DNA of 10,587 nt from Candidatus Competibacteraceae bacterium (GCA_012032855.1 JAAUQA010000069.1:1-10587); one strand, 5' to 3'; shown: positions 1-8,045, counted from the first letter of the stretch. Notes: generated from the sequence alone by a model not told the origin. Program-made: numbers and translations.

Positions 1-1
1 C

Positions 2-496
2 GGGCGCTTGTTGGAGCGGGTGCTGTTTACGCTCGATTTGTTCAATTTGGCGTTCGTGACAGCGAAAAATCCCGGCGTGTCCCTATGGGAAGTAGTGCTC
101 AGCACTACGGATAATTTAACGGTTTATCGGCGTCGTTACCGCTCCGCTCTGCACCCCACCGCGATCGTCGACCTGTTACTGTTCGACGAAGGAAACCCCC
201 GTTCCATCGGTTATCAATTGCAGCGCTTGCAAAACCGTATCGGTCGCTTACCGCATAAAGAGAGCACGCCTTACCGTAGCGCCGAAGAGCGAGCAGTGTT
301 GGAAGCTGTTTCGATTTTACAATTGGCCGACATCGAACTGCTCTCCGCCCTGGAGCACAGCACCCGCTCCAATGAGGAGTTGGCGCGGTTATTGGAGCGC
401 TTGGAGCAGCCGTTGAACGCCTTGTCGGATGCCTTGGCGCACAGCCATTTCAGCCATGCCGAAGTGCCCCGCCAATTGATCACGATGATGTCATGA
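2..496 (+). CDS. Alpha-E domain protein (DUF403), 3' part; 5' end outside window
   Basis: This is the C-terminal 164 or so residues of an alpha-E (DUF403, COG2307) protein; the family is usually about 300 residues, so roughly half lies upstream. The frame is open from the first base. The family signature is visible: a YRRRYR segment followed by a Pro, then IVDLLLFDEGNPRS, which matches the conserved 'LLLxDxxNPRS' core. The rest is predicted mostly helical and ends in a Leu/Glu-rich helix (NEELARLLERLEQP). Alpha-E proteins usually sit beside a circularly permuted ATP-grasp protein and a transglutaminase-like protein; the ATP-grasp gene would be expected just upstream of this window. The stop overlaps the next gene's ATG by 4 nt (ATGA at 493-496), which implies translational coupling. 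The biochemical role is not established; comparative genomics suggests peptide synthesis or protein modification. The family call is firm, the function is not. Confidence 0.85.
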   Translation, partial: GRLLERVLFTLDLFNLAFVTAKNPGVSLWEVVLSTTDNLTVYRRRYRSALHPTAIVDLLLFDEGNPRSIGYQLQRLQNRIGRLPHKESTPYRSAEERAVLEAVSILQLADIELLSALEHSTRSNEELARLLERLEQPLNALSDALAHSHFSHAEVPRQLITMMS

Positions 497-1416
497 TGGA
501 TTATCTGATCACCCACCGTACCGTTTATGATTACAGCAACGCCGTGGCCTTGTGCCACAACGAAGCGCTGTTGCTGCCGAGGCGATTGCCCTGGCAACGT
601 TGCACCGACAGTCGGCTGGAGATTCGACCCAAACCGGCCATGCTTAGGGAACGTCACGACTTCTTCGGTAACCGGGTTCTTTACTTTGCTGTCCAAGACA
701 TTCATCAGTGCTTGGAAGTCAGTGTGAAAACACGGGTCAGGTTGAAAACTCGACCGCTGGCCGCCACCGATTTCAACAAATCGTGGGAGGAGGTGATACA
801 AGCGCTTTGGCAGGACCCGGATCCTGAGATTATCGAAGCGCGACAATTCGTTTTGGACTCTCCCTTCATTAGCCGCAATTCGGCGCTTGCCGATTACGCG
901 CGTGCCAGTTTCTCGGCGCAACGGCCTTTGCTGGAAGCGATGTCTGACCTTAACCGGCGTATCAACCAAGAATTTACTTATGATCCACACTTCACGACCT
1001 TGGCCACCCCGTTGAGCGAGGTGTTAGAAAATCGCCGTGGGGTATGTCAGGATTTCGCTCATTTAGCGATCGGTTGTTTGCGCTCAATGGGGTTGGCCGC
1101 TCGTTACATCAGTGGTTACTTGGAGACCCAGCCGCCGCCCGGCCAGCCTCGGTTAGTGGGGGCGGACGCCTCACACGCCTGGCTAGCGGTGTATCTACCC
1201 GGGTTAGGCTGGGCCGAGTTCGATCCCACCAATGGCTGTATGTCAGGCGAGCAACATATCACCTTGGCCTGGGGTAGAGACTACAGCGACGTTGCGCCGC
1301 TCAAGGGAGTCATGAGCGGGGGAGGATCCCATACCTTGCAGGTTGGCGTAGACGTCGAGCCATTGGGAATCCAGGAGAACGACGGTGAACTGTTTATCGT
1401 GCCAGTCGTGGAATAA
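493..1416 (+). CDS. Transglutaminase-like cysteine peptidase family protein
   Basis: A 307-residue protein of the COG1305 transglutaminase-like family. Residues about 3-85 match the bacterial transglutaminase N-terminal beta domain (the start YLITHRTVYDYS is typical). Residues about 150-250 form the papain-like transglutaminase core. The catalytic triad is complete: Cys185 in RRGVCQDFAH, His228 in DASHAW and Asp244 in AEFDPTNG. There is no signal peptide or membrane segment, so it should be cytoplasmic. The ATG at 493 overlaps the stop of the upstream alpha-E gene, so the two are probably co-translated. In the known cluster this protein accompanies alpha-E and circularly permuted ATP-grasp proteins, sometimes with an Anbu-type proteasome homologue. 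The likely chemistry is amide-bond hydrolysis or transfer; the substrate is unknown. A second in-frame ATG directly follows the first. The length is normal and the gene is intact. Confidence 0.93.
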   Translation: MMDYLITHRTVYDYSNAVALCHNEALLLPRRLPWQRCTDSRLEIRPKPAMLRERHDFFGNRVLYFAVQDIHQCLEVSVKTRVRLKTRPLAATDFNKSWEEVIQALWQDPDPEIIEARQFVLDSPFISRNSALADYARASFSAQRPLLEAMSDLNRRINQEFTYDPHFTTLATPLSEVLENRRGVCQDFAHLAIGCLRSMGLAARYISGYLETQPPPGQPRLVGADASHAWLAVYLPGLGWAEFDPTNGCMSGEQHITLAWGRDYSDVAPLKGVMSGGGSHTLQVGVDVEPLGIQENDGELFIVPVVE

Positions 1417-1432
1417 GCTGACAGCTCGCCGC

Positions 1433-1457
1433 GTGCGACGGGTTCAACCCGACGTGC
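1433..1457 (+). other. Imperfect hairpin between the transglutaminase gene and smpB
   Basis: Arms GTGCG-A-CGGGT and ACCCG-A-CGTGC surround a 3-nt loop (TCA). They give a 5-bp perfect inner stem, one A-A mismatch and a 5-bp outer stem with two G-U pairs. It lies 16 nt after the transglutaminase stop. No U-run follows, so it is not a standard Rho-independent terminator. It could shape the end of the upstream mRNA or be chance. Confidence 0.3.
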
Positions 1458-1511
1458 TGAGCAAGTAGGCGCAATAGATTAGGCGAGAGGATCAGCCATA
1501 GGACAGTAGCC

Positions 1512-1981
1512 ATGAAAAAACCAGCGAATCGACAATTGCTCGGAATAAAAAAGCGTTTCATGATTATTTCATCGAAGAACATTTTGAAGCGGGCGTTGCC
1601 TTACAAGGTTGGGAAGTCAAAAGCTTGCGAGCCGGCCGGGCACAACTCAAGGAAAGTTATGTGCTACTTAGGGAAGGCGAAGCTTACCTATTCGGTTGCC
1701 ATATCGCGCCGTTAAGCTCGGCTTCCACGCATGTCCAGACTGATCCGACCCGTACCCGCAAGCTTTTGTTGCAACGGCGCGAAATTAACCGACTGATCGG
1801 TTCCGTTGAGCGGCAAGGCTATACCCTCATTCCATTGGCCCTGTATTGGAAGCGAGGGCTTGCCAAGCTCGATATCGGATTAGCCAAAGGCAAGAAAAGC
1901 TACGACAAGCGGGCTACCGAAAAAGAACGCGACTGGCAACGGGATAAGCAACGATTATTGCGTAGTGCACAGAAGGCTTGA
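1512..1981 (+). pseudogene. smpB: SmpB, tmRNA-binding protein; frameshifted near the start
   Basis: SmpB binds tmRNA and brings it to stalled ribosomes for trans-translation. From base 1532 the reading frame gives a full SmpB body: [21 protein letters not shown], then [45 protein letters not shown] and the basic tail [21 protein letters not shown]. That frame has no ATG, GTG or TTG before its upstream TAG at 1499. The only well-placed start is ATG 1512, preceded by AGGA at 1500-1503, and it is in another frame. The six-A run at 1515-1520 lies between them. One more A there would give [16 protein letters not shown], a normal SmpB N-terminus, and about 156 residues in total (E. coli has 160). 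The break is therefore probably a missing base rather than decay, because the remaining sequence is well conserved. No tmRNA gene is seen nearby. Identity is firm; whether the gene is truly broken is uncertain. Confidence 0.9.
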
Positions 1982-1994
1982 CGATTTCCCTATA

Positions 1995-2057
1995 AAAATC
2001 ATGCAGCGCATGAAAATAATCATGATGGGGAGCGTTTAACGCTAGGCTAAGCGTGGC
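1995..2057. repeat. Cluster of short palindromes between smpB and ycbB
   Basis: The 120-nt gap contains several small inverted repeats: TCATG-cagcg-CATGA near 1999-2013, the 8-bp palindrome ATCATGAT near 2019-2026, and AGCGTT-t-AACGCT at 2031-2043. A further AGCGT copy at about 2050-2054 can pair with the ACGCT half. They could be operator sites or RNA hairpins. None is followed by a T-run, so a terminator is not supported. No gene is seen in this gap. Confidence 0.3.
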
Positions 2058-2101
2058 TTTGATGATACATTGTTGGAACAAAGACACATTCGCAGAGGGG
2101 T

Positions 2102-3832
2102 ATGAAGCTGATGATATCCGTATTTCATGGTTTTTTTACCGCTTGGTTGCGCTGAGTTGCTTGATCGGGACCGGCGCAAGTCAAGCGGCCATCCCTCTGG
2201 AAAGCATATCGAGATCGCCCCACACAGCGCCGCTGTCTCGGGGATATCGACGATACCGTTGACAGCGATTGCCGAAGAGTTGCGTCGGCGTTTCGAGGCC
2301 GACATCACCACGCAACCGGTATTATCCAAACAATTACGTTCATTGGTAGCGACCAGCCGTTTTTATATGCAGCGCCAATACCGACCGGCGTGGTTGACCG
2401 AAGCCGGTCTGGCGCCCTGGCCGGATGATTTGTTGCTGGCCTTGGCTGAAGCTGGCCGCGAAGGTCTGCGACCCACTGATTATCGGATTGATGAGCTGCA
2501 ACACCAGCTGACCGTCGCGAAAAATACCGGTGCGACTTACTCAGTGACCCAATGGGCGGATCTGGAATTGCACGTGACCGACACTTGGTTCACCTATGGG
2601 ACGCATCGACTGGGCGGTCGTTTGAACCCGCGTCGAATTGATCGGGAATGGGGAATCCAGGATCACAACCGTGACCTCGTGCCGGTTTTGCAAGACGCGT
2701 TAACGCGCAACCAAGCTGTGGACGTGCTGCAGACACTGATTCCGCCCCATTCGGGATATGAACGACTGCGGCAAGCGTTGGCCGACTATCGCGCTCTGGA
2801 AGACAACGGCGGTTGGCCAATCGTCAGTACCGGCTCAAAATTAGCGAAGGGCGCTCGCCATGCGCGGGTGCGCCAATTGCGTGCGCGCCTGCTGGCTAGC
2901 GGCGACCTGACCGCGGAGGCTGCAGGTGCAGGACAGGATACGGTGTTCGACGATGCACTCAGACAAGCGGTCAAACGATTTCAGCGTCGCCACGGCTTGA
3001 CAGATGATGGCGTTAGTGGGGCCGCAAACCCTAGCCGAGTTGAACATTCCGGTCATTGAGCGAGCGCGGCAGATTGAGTTGAATTTGGAACGTTGGCGCT
3101 GGTTGCCGGATGATTTCGGGCGCCGCCATATCTTGGTCAATATCACCGATTTTACCATGAGCATTATCGAAGATGGCCGCGAAACTTTTGGGACCAAAGT
3201 TGTCGTCGGCCAGGCCAAACGGCCTACACCCGTATTCAACGCCGACATGAGCTACGTCGTATTGAACCCGGCTTGGTATGTTCCATACTCAATTGCGGTT
3301 AAGGACAAATTGCCCAAGCTGCGGCGCAATGCCTACTCTTTGGCCGGGCAGCGGATTCGAGTGTACTCAGGAAACGGGAAATCGACCCGGCACGGTCAAT
3401 TGGCATCAAGTCAGTGCTAAAAACTTTCCTTATCGGCTACGCCAGGACCCCGGACCGAGTAATGCATTGGGAAGAGTCAAGTTTATGTTCCCTAATCCTT
3501 ACAGTGTCTATCTGCATGACACACCTTCCCGCAGCCTGTTTGCTCGCGATCAGCGAACTTTTAGTTCGGGCTGCATTCGCGTCGCTGAACCGATTGAATT
3601 AGCCGAATATCTCTTGAAAGACGACCCCCGCTGGAATCGCAAGAAAATCCTGTCTGCCACGCGTGGCAAGCAGCAAAGGACTGTTCATCTTGCGGAAAAA
3701 ATCCCGGTTTATTTGCTGTATTGGACGGCCTGGGTGGATGAGGATGGCACGGTGAATTTTCGTGACGATATTTACCAGCGCGACCGTCGTTTAACGCGTG
3801 CTTGGTCCGGAAACCAAAATTCGGGTGTGTGA
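2102..3832 (+). pseudogene. ycbB: L,D-transpeptidase, YcbB/LdtD type; several frameshifts
   Basis: Members of this family form 3-3 cross-links in peptidoglycan in the periplasm. The reading has to be stitched across frames. A signal peptide (start at ATG 2102, or at ATG 2111 which is better spaced from GAGGGG 2095-2100) continues past a T7 run into hydrophobic LVALSCLIGTGASQAA. A frame change between about 2188 and 2262 enters the scaffold domain (LRSLVATSRFYMQRQYRPAWL). A peptidoglycan-binding segment (VKRFQRRHGLTDDGV, then VGPQTLAELNIPV) crosses a third shift at 3012-3016. The catalytic domain (VVVGQAKRPTPVF, NPAWYVPYSIA) breaks again at 3376-3390 before NALGRVKF. The active site is intact: His codon at 3515 in YLHDTP and Cys codon at 3572 in SSGCIRV. 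Repaired, it is about 577 residues (E. coli LdtD has 615). Most shifts look like missing bases in short homopolymers. Identity is strong; the breaks may be sequencing errors or real decay of a non-essential gene. Confidence 0.88.
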
Positions 3833-3852
3833 GCGCACGCCGGATTACTGTC

Positions 3853-4266
3853 TCAATGGAGTCGCCGGGAGCCGTCTTCAATAGGCGGTGCCGGTGAGGC
3901 GTGATGTAAAATTATGCGCCAACCTTCCGGCTTGCGGCTATAAATATTAGTCGCAATAATCGGTTGGCGTGGTTGCTCGCCGGCATTGACCACGGTGATG
4001 TTTTCGTAAACGACATGTATCGCTAGGCCGTTTTGCGCGACGGTATTGATGTTACTGATTCGGAAGCGCAATCGGGTTCCAGTGGCGAAAATCTGTTGCC
4101 AACTCGCCCGTAATTGGGTCGGTCCCCTTAGCGGAGCTGCCAATGGATGTATGCAAGTGATCAGCTCACTATCTTCCCAAACACGCATCATTGCGTCTAC
4201 ATCGGCTGCTTCGAAAGCAGCGTAAAAGGCGGATTCTGCGGCGAACGGTGTGGCAAAATTGGTCAT
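3853..4266 (-). CDS. NTF2/SnoaL-like fold small protein
   Basis: A 137-residue protein on the minus strand, starting at the ATG whose complement is 4264-4266. The frame is open further upstream to an ATG at 4344, but the shorter form begins where family members usually do (MTNFATPFAAESAFYAAFEAADVD). The pattern is typical of the nuclear transport factor 2 / SnoaL-like superfamily: an N-terminal helix with 'AFYAAFEAADVDAMMRVW', then 'CIHPLAAPLRGPTQLRASWQQIF', and C-terminal beta strands ending 'IIATNIYSRKPEGWRIILHHAS'. The conserved His residues and the closing 'GWRIILHH' strand are normal for this group. No signal peptide is seen in the short form. It converges on ycbB with a 20-nt gap and diverges from fabA. 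The fold is clear; the function is not, since this superfamily includes enzymes, binding proteins and proteins of unknown role. Confidence 0.85.
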   Translation of the reverse strand: MTNFATPFAAESAFYAAFEAADVDAMMRVWEDSELITCIHPLAAPLRGPTQLRASWQQIFATGTRLRFRISNINTVAQNGLAIHVVYENITVVNAGEQPRQPIIATNIYSRKPEGWRIILHHASPAPPIEDGSRRLH

Positions 4267-4365
4267 GAAGTATTCTTGGCGTAATGGATTGGAAAGCGGC
4301 TTTGTGTATATTGTAGCGTTTACCAGCTTGACAGTGATTGCCAAGCGCTTGAGGAAAAGTGTGAA
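4267..4365. promoter_or_regulatory. Divergent promoter region between the NTF2-like gene and fabA
   Basis: This 99-nt gap must hold the start signals for two divergent genes. An AT-rich core at 4305-4315 offers TATATT (4307-4312) on the plus strand and TACAAT (4315-4310) on the minus strand as -10 candidates. Neither has a good -35 hexamer at 16-18 nt. A perfect TTGACA lies at 4328-4333 on the plus strand but has no matching -10. I do not see a clear FadR- or FabR-type operator. The region is assigned from gene layout more than from motif quality. Confidence 0.35.
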
Positions 4366-4880
4366 GTGTTCAAAAAATCCAGTTTTACCTACGACGATTT
4401 AATCGCGTGCGCTCGTGGCGAATTATTCGGACCCGGCAATGCCCAATTGCCGTTGCCACCCTTATTGATGTTTGATCGAATCGTCAATATCAACGAAGAT
4501 GGAGGTGAGTTCGGCAAGGGTCATATCGTTGCAGAGTTGGATATCGTCCTGATTTGTGGTTTTTCAATTGCCATTTTGAAGGGGATCCGGTGATGCCGGG
4601 CTGTTTAGGGTTAGATGCGATGTGGCAGCTGGTCGGGTTTTTCCTCGGCTGGAAAGGCGGTCAGGGACGTGGTCGCGCTTTGGGTGCGGGGGAAATCAAG
4701 TTCACCGGCCAGGTTTTGCCGACCGCTGGCAAGCTGACATACCAAGTTCATATGAAACGGGTAGTGTTACGCCGGTTGGTCGTGGGTATTGCCAATGCCA
4801 CAATGGCGGTAGACGGTAACGAAATTTACGCCGGCAACGATTTGCGGGTAGGTTTGTTTACTTCGACAGAGCGTTTTTGA
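4366..4880 (+). pseudogene. fabA: 3-hydroxydecanoyl-ACP dehydratase/isomerase FabA; one-base frameshift
   Basis: FabA dehydrates 3-hydroxydecanoyl-ACP and isomerises the product to cis-3-decenoyl-ACP, the branch point for unsaturated fatty acids in gammaproteobacteria. The GTG start at 4366 follows GAGGA at 4351-4355. The first 60 codons give FabA sequence ([29 protein letters not shown]). After ATC 4543-4545 the frame shifts, and [19 protein letters not shown] continues from 4548. One base added beside the C at 4545 restores 'DIRPDLWFF' and a 171-residue protein, the normal size. In the repaired numbering the catalytic His70 (NCHF) and Asp84 (GLDAMWQ) fall where they do in E. coli. The rest ([17 protein letters not shown], the C-terminal [10 protein letters not shown]) is well conserved. 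fabB starts 12 nt after the stop, so the two form an operon. Loss of FabA would normally require an alternative route or added unsaturated fatty acids, so a missing base in the data is likely. Confidence 0.93.
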
Positions 4881-4891
4881 GGAATCATGCG

Positions 4892-6103
4892 ATGAGACGG
4901 GTGGTTGTTACGGGTATCGGGATCGTGTCCAGTATCGGCAATAATAAAGAGGAGGTGCTGGAAGCCCTGCGCACAGGTCGCAGTGGTCTGGAATTTGCTC
5001 AAGATTATGCGGAATTGGGGTTACGCTCTCAGGTGCGCGGCGCCATTCATGTTGATCTGGCGGAACAGATTGATCGCAAAGTACTGCGCTTCATGGGGGA
5101 TGCTGCGGCGTTTAATTATTTGGCCATGCGCGAGGCCATTGCCGATGCGCAACTCACCCAAAGCGTGATCTCCAATCCGCGTACCGGTTTAATCATGGGT
5201 ACCGGTGGGGCTAGCCCGGAGAACATTGTCTGGGGAGCCGACACGCTACGTAATCGAGGAGTGCGGCGCATGGGACCCTATTTGGTGACGCGCACCATGG
5301 CGAGCACAACAGCGGCCTGTTTGGCGGTGCCCTTCGGTATCAAGGGTGTTAATTACTCGATTAGTTCAGCCTGCGCGTCTAGCGCGCACTGCATCGGTAA
5401 TGGGTGCGAGTTGATTCAGTGGGGCAAACAGGATGTTGTGTTCGCGGGCGGTGGCGAGGAGATTCACTGGAGCTTAACCGCGCTGTTCGATGCCATGGGC
5501 GCATTGTCATCGAAGTATAACGATAATCCGGCGACCGCTTCGCGTCCCTATGATGCTGATCGCGACGGATTCGTGATCTCGGGAGGCGGTGGAGTCGTCG
5601 TGCTGGAGGAAAGAGAACATGCCCTCAAGCGCGGCGCGAAGATCTACGCCGAAATCACCGGCTATGGCGCCACTTCGGATGGTCATGACATGGTGCAACC
5701 CTCCGGCGAGGGGGCACAAAGGTGTATCCAACAAGCGTTGGAGACGGTAAAGAAACCGATTGACTACATCAATACCCACGGCACCAGTACTCCGGTGGGC
5801 GACATTCAGGAGCTTGAAGCCATTCGCCAAGTATTCGGCACCGAAGTTCCGCCGCTCAGCGCCACCAAATCCCTAACCGGGCATGCTTTAGGAGCAGCCG
5901 GCGTCCATGAGGCGATCTATTGTTTATTGATGTTGGATAATGACTTTATTGCCGCTTCTGCCAACATCGAAACATTAGATTCCCAGGCCGTCGCCATGCC
6001 CGTTGTGCAAGAGCGCCGGGATAATGTGACATTGAACGCGGTACTGTCTAATAGCTTCGGCTTTGGCGGCAGCAACGCCACACTGGTGTTCGAACGGGTG
6101 TAG
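4892..6103 (+). CDS. fabB: 3-oxoacyl-ACP synthase I (FabB)
   Basis: FabB is the KAS I condensing enzyme that elongates the cis-3-decenoyl-ACP made by FabA, and it also works in general chain elongation. The 403-residue protein is complete. The active-site Cys161 is in SSACASSAH, and the two catalytic His are His296 ([11 protein letters not shown]) and His331 ([18 protein letters not shown]), with Lys326 between them. All are offset by two residues from E. coli FabB (Cys163, His298, Lys328, His333). The C-terminal [14 protein letters not shown] motif is present. I chose ATG 4892 because GAGGA at 4879-4883 lies 8 nt upstream and the protein then starts [12 protein letters not shown] like its relatives; the TTG at 4877 would only add five residues. 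The Shine-Dalgarno overlaps the fabA stop, which fits coupled translation. Nothing unusual is seen. Confidence 0.98.
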   Translation: MRRVVVTGIGIVSSIGNNKEEVLEALRTGRSGLEFAQDYAELGLRSQVRGAIHVDLAEQIDRKVLRFMGDAAAFNYLAMREAIADAQLTQSVISNPRTGLIMGTGGASPENIVWGADTLRNRGVRRMGPYLVTRTMASTTAACLAVPFGIKGVNYSISSACASSAHCIGNGCELIQWGKQDVVFAGGGEEIHWSLTALFDAMGALSSKYNDNPATASRPYDADRDGFVISGGGGVVVLEEREHALKRGAKIYAEITGYGATSDGHDMVQPSGEGAQRCIQQALETVKKPIDYINTHGTSTPVGDIQELEAIRQVFGTEVPPLSATKSLTGHALGAAGVHEAIYCLLMLDNDFIAASANIETLDSQAVAMPVVQERRDNVTLNAVLSNSFGFGGSNATLVFERV

Positions 6104-6138
6104 AACTAGCGGGCGAGCGCAGCAAGCATGTGTTTTGC

Positions 6139-6167
6139 TTGACAAAGAAAAGTTAATTAAAGAAAAT
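6139..6167 (+). promoter_or_regulatory. Likely sigma-70 promoter for the tRNA-tuf transcript
   Basis: A perfect -35 hexamer, TTGACA (6139-6144), is separated by 17 nt of A-rich sequence from GAAAAT (6162-6167), which matches 4 of 6 positions of TATAAT. Transcription would start near 6174, about 9 nt before the mature 5' end of tRNA-Tyr. The position directly upstream of a tRNA-tuf operon supports the call. A 6-bp inverted repeat (GCGAGC at 6113-6118, GCTCGC at 6173-6178) flanks it. Confidence 0.6.
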
Positions 6168-6182
6168 GACTAGCTCGCTCTT

Positions 6183-6267
6183 GGAGGGGTTCCCGAGCGG
6201 TCAAAGGGAGCAGACTGTAAATCTGCCGGCACAGCCTTCGGAGGTTCGAATCCTCCCCCCTCCACCA
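6183..6267 (+). tRNA. tRNA-Tyr (GTA)
   Basis: An 85-nt type II tRNA. The acceptor arms GGAGGGG (6183-6189) and CCCCTCC (6257-6263) pair fully, and discriminator A and encoded CCA follow. The anticodon stem GCAGA/TCTGC encloses loop CTGTAAA with anticodon GTA at 6217-6219. A long variable arm and the T arm (GGAGG, TTCGAAT, CCTCC) complete the fold. It is the first of three tRNAs ahead of tuf, as in many gammaproteobacteria. Confidence 0.98.
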
Positions 6268-6321
6268 AGCACATGTTTTCGGCGTGATCTGCTTGCAAGT
6301 ATAGCCGGTGTTTCGTTCGTG

Positions 6322-6395
<74 letters not shown>

Positions 6396-6414
6396 AACGC
6401 AGTAACAGTATAAC

Positions 6415-6490
<76 letters not shown>

Positions 6491-6537
6491 GCATTTTTGT
6501 CTAGTTTGACCTTTGGTTTTTCGGGGAGAAGTTTAAG

Positions 6538-7728
6538 GTGTCCAAAGAGAAATTCGAGCGCACGAAGCCGCATGTCAATGTAGGAACGATTGGTCATGTG
6601 GATCACGGGAAGACCACGCTAACGGCGGCGATGACCAAGATCCTCTCGCAGCAGTTTGGAGGAGAATTCCGCTCGTATGATCAAATTGACTCAGCCCCGG
6701 AAGAGCGGGCGCGCGGAATCACCATCGCCACCGCGCACGTCGAATACCAATCTGAACAGCGCCACTACGCTCATGTAGACTGCCCGGGACACGCCGACTA
6801 CATCAAAAACATGATCACGGGTGCGGCGCAAATGGACGGTGCCATACTCGTGTGCTCCGCCGCTGACGGCCCCATGCCGCAAACCCGCGAGCACATTCTT
6901 CTGGCGCGCCAAGTCGGCGTACCGTGCATTGTCGTCTACCTCAACAAAGCCGACATGGTCGACGACGCAGAGCTCCTGGAACTGGTTGAAATGGAAGTGC
7001 GGGAACTGCTCTCCAAATACGACTACCCCGGTGACGACATCCCCATTATCACCGGCTCCGCGCTCAAAGCCCTGGAAGGCGACGACAGCGACATCGGCCT
7101 CCCCTCGGTCCTCAAGCTGGTCGCTGCCATGGACGAATACATCCCGCAGCCGCAACGCGAGATAGAAAAACCGTTCCTCATGCCCATTGAAGACGTGTTC
7201 TCCATCTCCGGACGGGGCACCGTGGTCACCGGTCGGGTCGAACGCGGCCGGGTCAAAGTCGGCGAAGAAGTCGAAATTGTCGGCATCCGCCCCACCAGCA
7301 AAACCACCTGCACCGGGGTCGAAATGTTCCGCAAATTACTCGACGAAGGCGTCGCTGGCGACAACGTCGGGGTACTCCTGCGGGGCACCAAACGGGACGA
7401 CGTCGAGCGCGGCCAAGTGCTTGCCAAACCGGGCAGCATCACCCCGCACACCCACTTCGAAGCGGAAGTTTACATCCTCGCCAAAGAAGAAGGCGGGCGT
7501 CACACCCCCTTCTTCAAAGGCTATCGGCCGCAATTCTACTTCCGCACCACCGACGTCACCGGCTCCGTTGAACTGCCGGAAGGCATCGAAATGGTCATGC
7601 CGGGCGACAACGTCAAAATGGTAGTCAACCTCATCGCCCCGATCGCCATGGAAGAAGGCTTACGCTTCGCGATCCGCGAAGGTGGACGCACCGTCGGCGC
7701 CGGCGTCGTCGCTAAGGTTATTGAGTAA
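6538..7728 (+). CDS. tuf: Elongation factor Tu
   Basis: EF-Tu carries aminoacyl-tRNA to the ribosome as a GTP complex. The 396-residue protein is complete. The G domain has GHVDHGKT (residues 19-26), the switch I end RGITI (59-63), DCPGH (81-85) with catalytic His85, and NKAD (136-139). Domains II and III follow, with [12 protein letters not shown] and the C-terminal [15 protein letters not shown]. The GTG start at 6538 has GGGGAG at 6523-6528. It follows tRNA-Thr like a tufB, but rpsJ follows 5 nt after its stop like a tufA. Codon use is odd: among 60 codons at 7141-7320 I counted 33 C-ending and 3 T-ending, while the first 60 codons have 14 C and 10 T, and the first 60 codons of rpsJ have 6 C and 23 T. 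The gene could be a tufB/tufA recombinant, a gene with a converted or imported middle, or an assembly join. Protein identity is certain. Confidence 0.99.
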   Translation: MSKEKFERTKPHVNVGTIGHVDHGKTTLTAAMTKILSQQFGGEFRSYDQIDSAPEERARGITIATAHVEYQSEQRHYAHVDCPGHADYIKNMITGAAQMDGAILVCSAADGPMPQTREHILLARQVGVPCIVVYLNKADMVDDAELLELVEMEVRELLSKYDYPGDDIPIITGSALKALEGDDSDIGLPSVLKLVAAMDEYIPQPQREIEKPFLMPIEDVFSISGRGTVVTGRVERGRVKVGEEVEIVGIRPTSKTTCTGVEMFRKLLDEGVAGDNVGVLLRGTKRDDVERGQVLAKPGSITPHTHFEAEVYILAKEEGGRHTPFFKGYRPQFYFRTTDVTGSVELPEGIEMVMPGDNVKMVVNLIAPIAMEEGLRFAIREGGRTVGAGVVAKVIE

Positions 7729-7733
7729 CCCCG

Positions 7734-8045
7734 ATGGCTAATCAGAGAATCCGTATTCGACTTAAAGCATTCGATCATCGTCTGATTGATCAGTCGGCGC
7801 GGGAGATTGTTGAAACGGCTAAACGGACAGGTGCCCAGGTTCGGGGGCCCATTCCGTTGCCGACTAAAAATGAGAGTTTTACGATACTGATTTCGCCGCA
7901 TGTCAACAAGGATGCGCGGGATCAATACGAGATTCGTACCCATAAGCGGTTGATGGATATCGTTGATCCCACAGATAAAACTGTTGATGCATTGATGAAG
8001 TTGGACTTGGCTGCGGGTGTTGATGTACAGATCAAGTTGAACTGA
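7734..8045 (+). CDS. rpsJ: 30S ribosomal protein S10 (NusE)
   Basis: S10 is a 30S head protein and also acts as NusE in transcription antitermination. The 103-residue protein is complete and highly conserved ([48 protein letters not shown]). Its ATG lies only 5 nt after the tuf stop, with spacer CCCCG and no clear Shine-Dalgarno. The nearest purine-rich candidates are GAG overlapping the tuf stop region and AAGG about 16 nt upstream, so translation may depend on coupling to tuf. There is no room for an E. coli-type S10 leader before it. It is the first gene of the S10 operon here; rplC follows after an unusually long gap. Codon use is T-rich at third positions, unlike tuf. Confidence 0.99.
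   Translation: MANQRIRIRLKAFDHRLIDQSAREIVETAKRTGAQVRGPIPLPTKNESFTILISPHVNKDARDQYEIRTHKRLMDIVDPTDKTVDALMKLDLAAGVDVQIKLN

Noticed and set aside
271..990. A 239-codon minus-strand ORF across the alpha-E/transglutaminase junction
   Set aside because: It lies opposite two well-supported genes, has no recognisable domain and looks like an antisense shadow.
1981..2101. A tmRNA (ssrA) gene next to smpB
   Set aside because: The gap is about 120 nt, too short, with no tRNA-Ala-like end or tag-peptide frame.
4328..4333. TTGACA upstream of fabA as a -35 element
   Set aside because: The position 17 nt downstream is GAGGAA, the ribosome-binding region, with no -10 match.
4267..4344. N-terminal extension of the NTF2-like protein to the ATG at 4344
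   Set aside because: The added 26 residues do not resemble the family start and would occupy most of the divergent promoter region.
4540..4560. Programmed ribosomal frameshift in fabA
   Set aside because: There is no slippery heptamer, internal Shine-Dalgarno or downstream stem, and FabA is not known to be recoded.
6124..6142. CAAGCA/TGCTTG hairpin after fabB as a terminator
   Set aside because: The stem is only 6 bp, has no following T-run, and its 3' arm runs into the TTGACA -35 element.
6691..7451. Long minus-strand and alternate-frame ORFs inside tuf
   Set aside because: They arise from the C-rich third positions of tuf and have repetitive, low-complexity translations.
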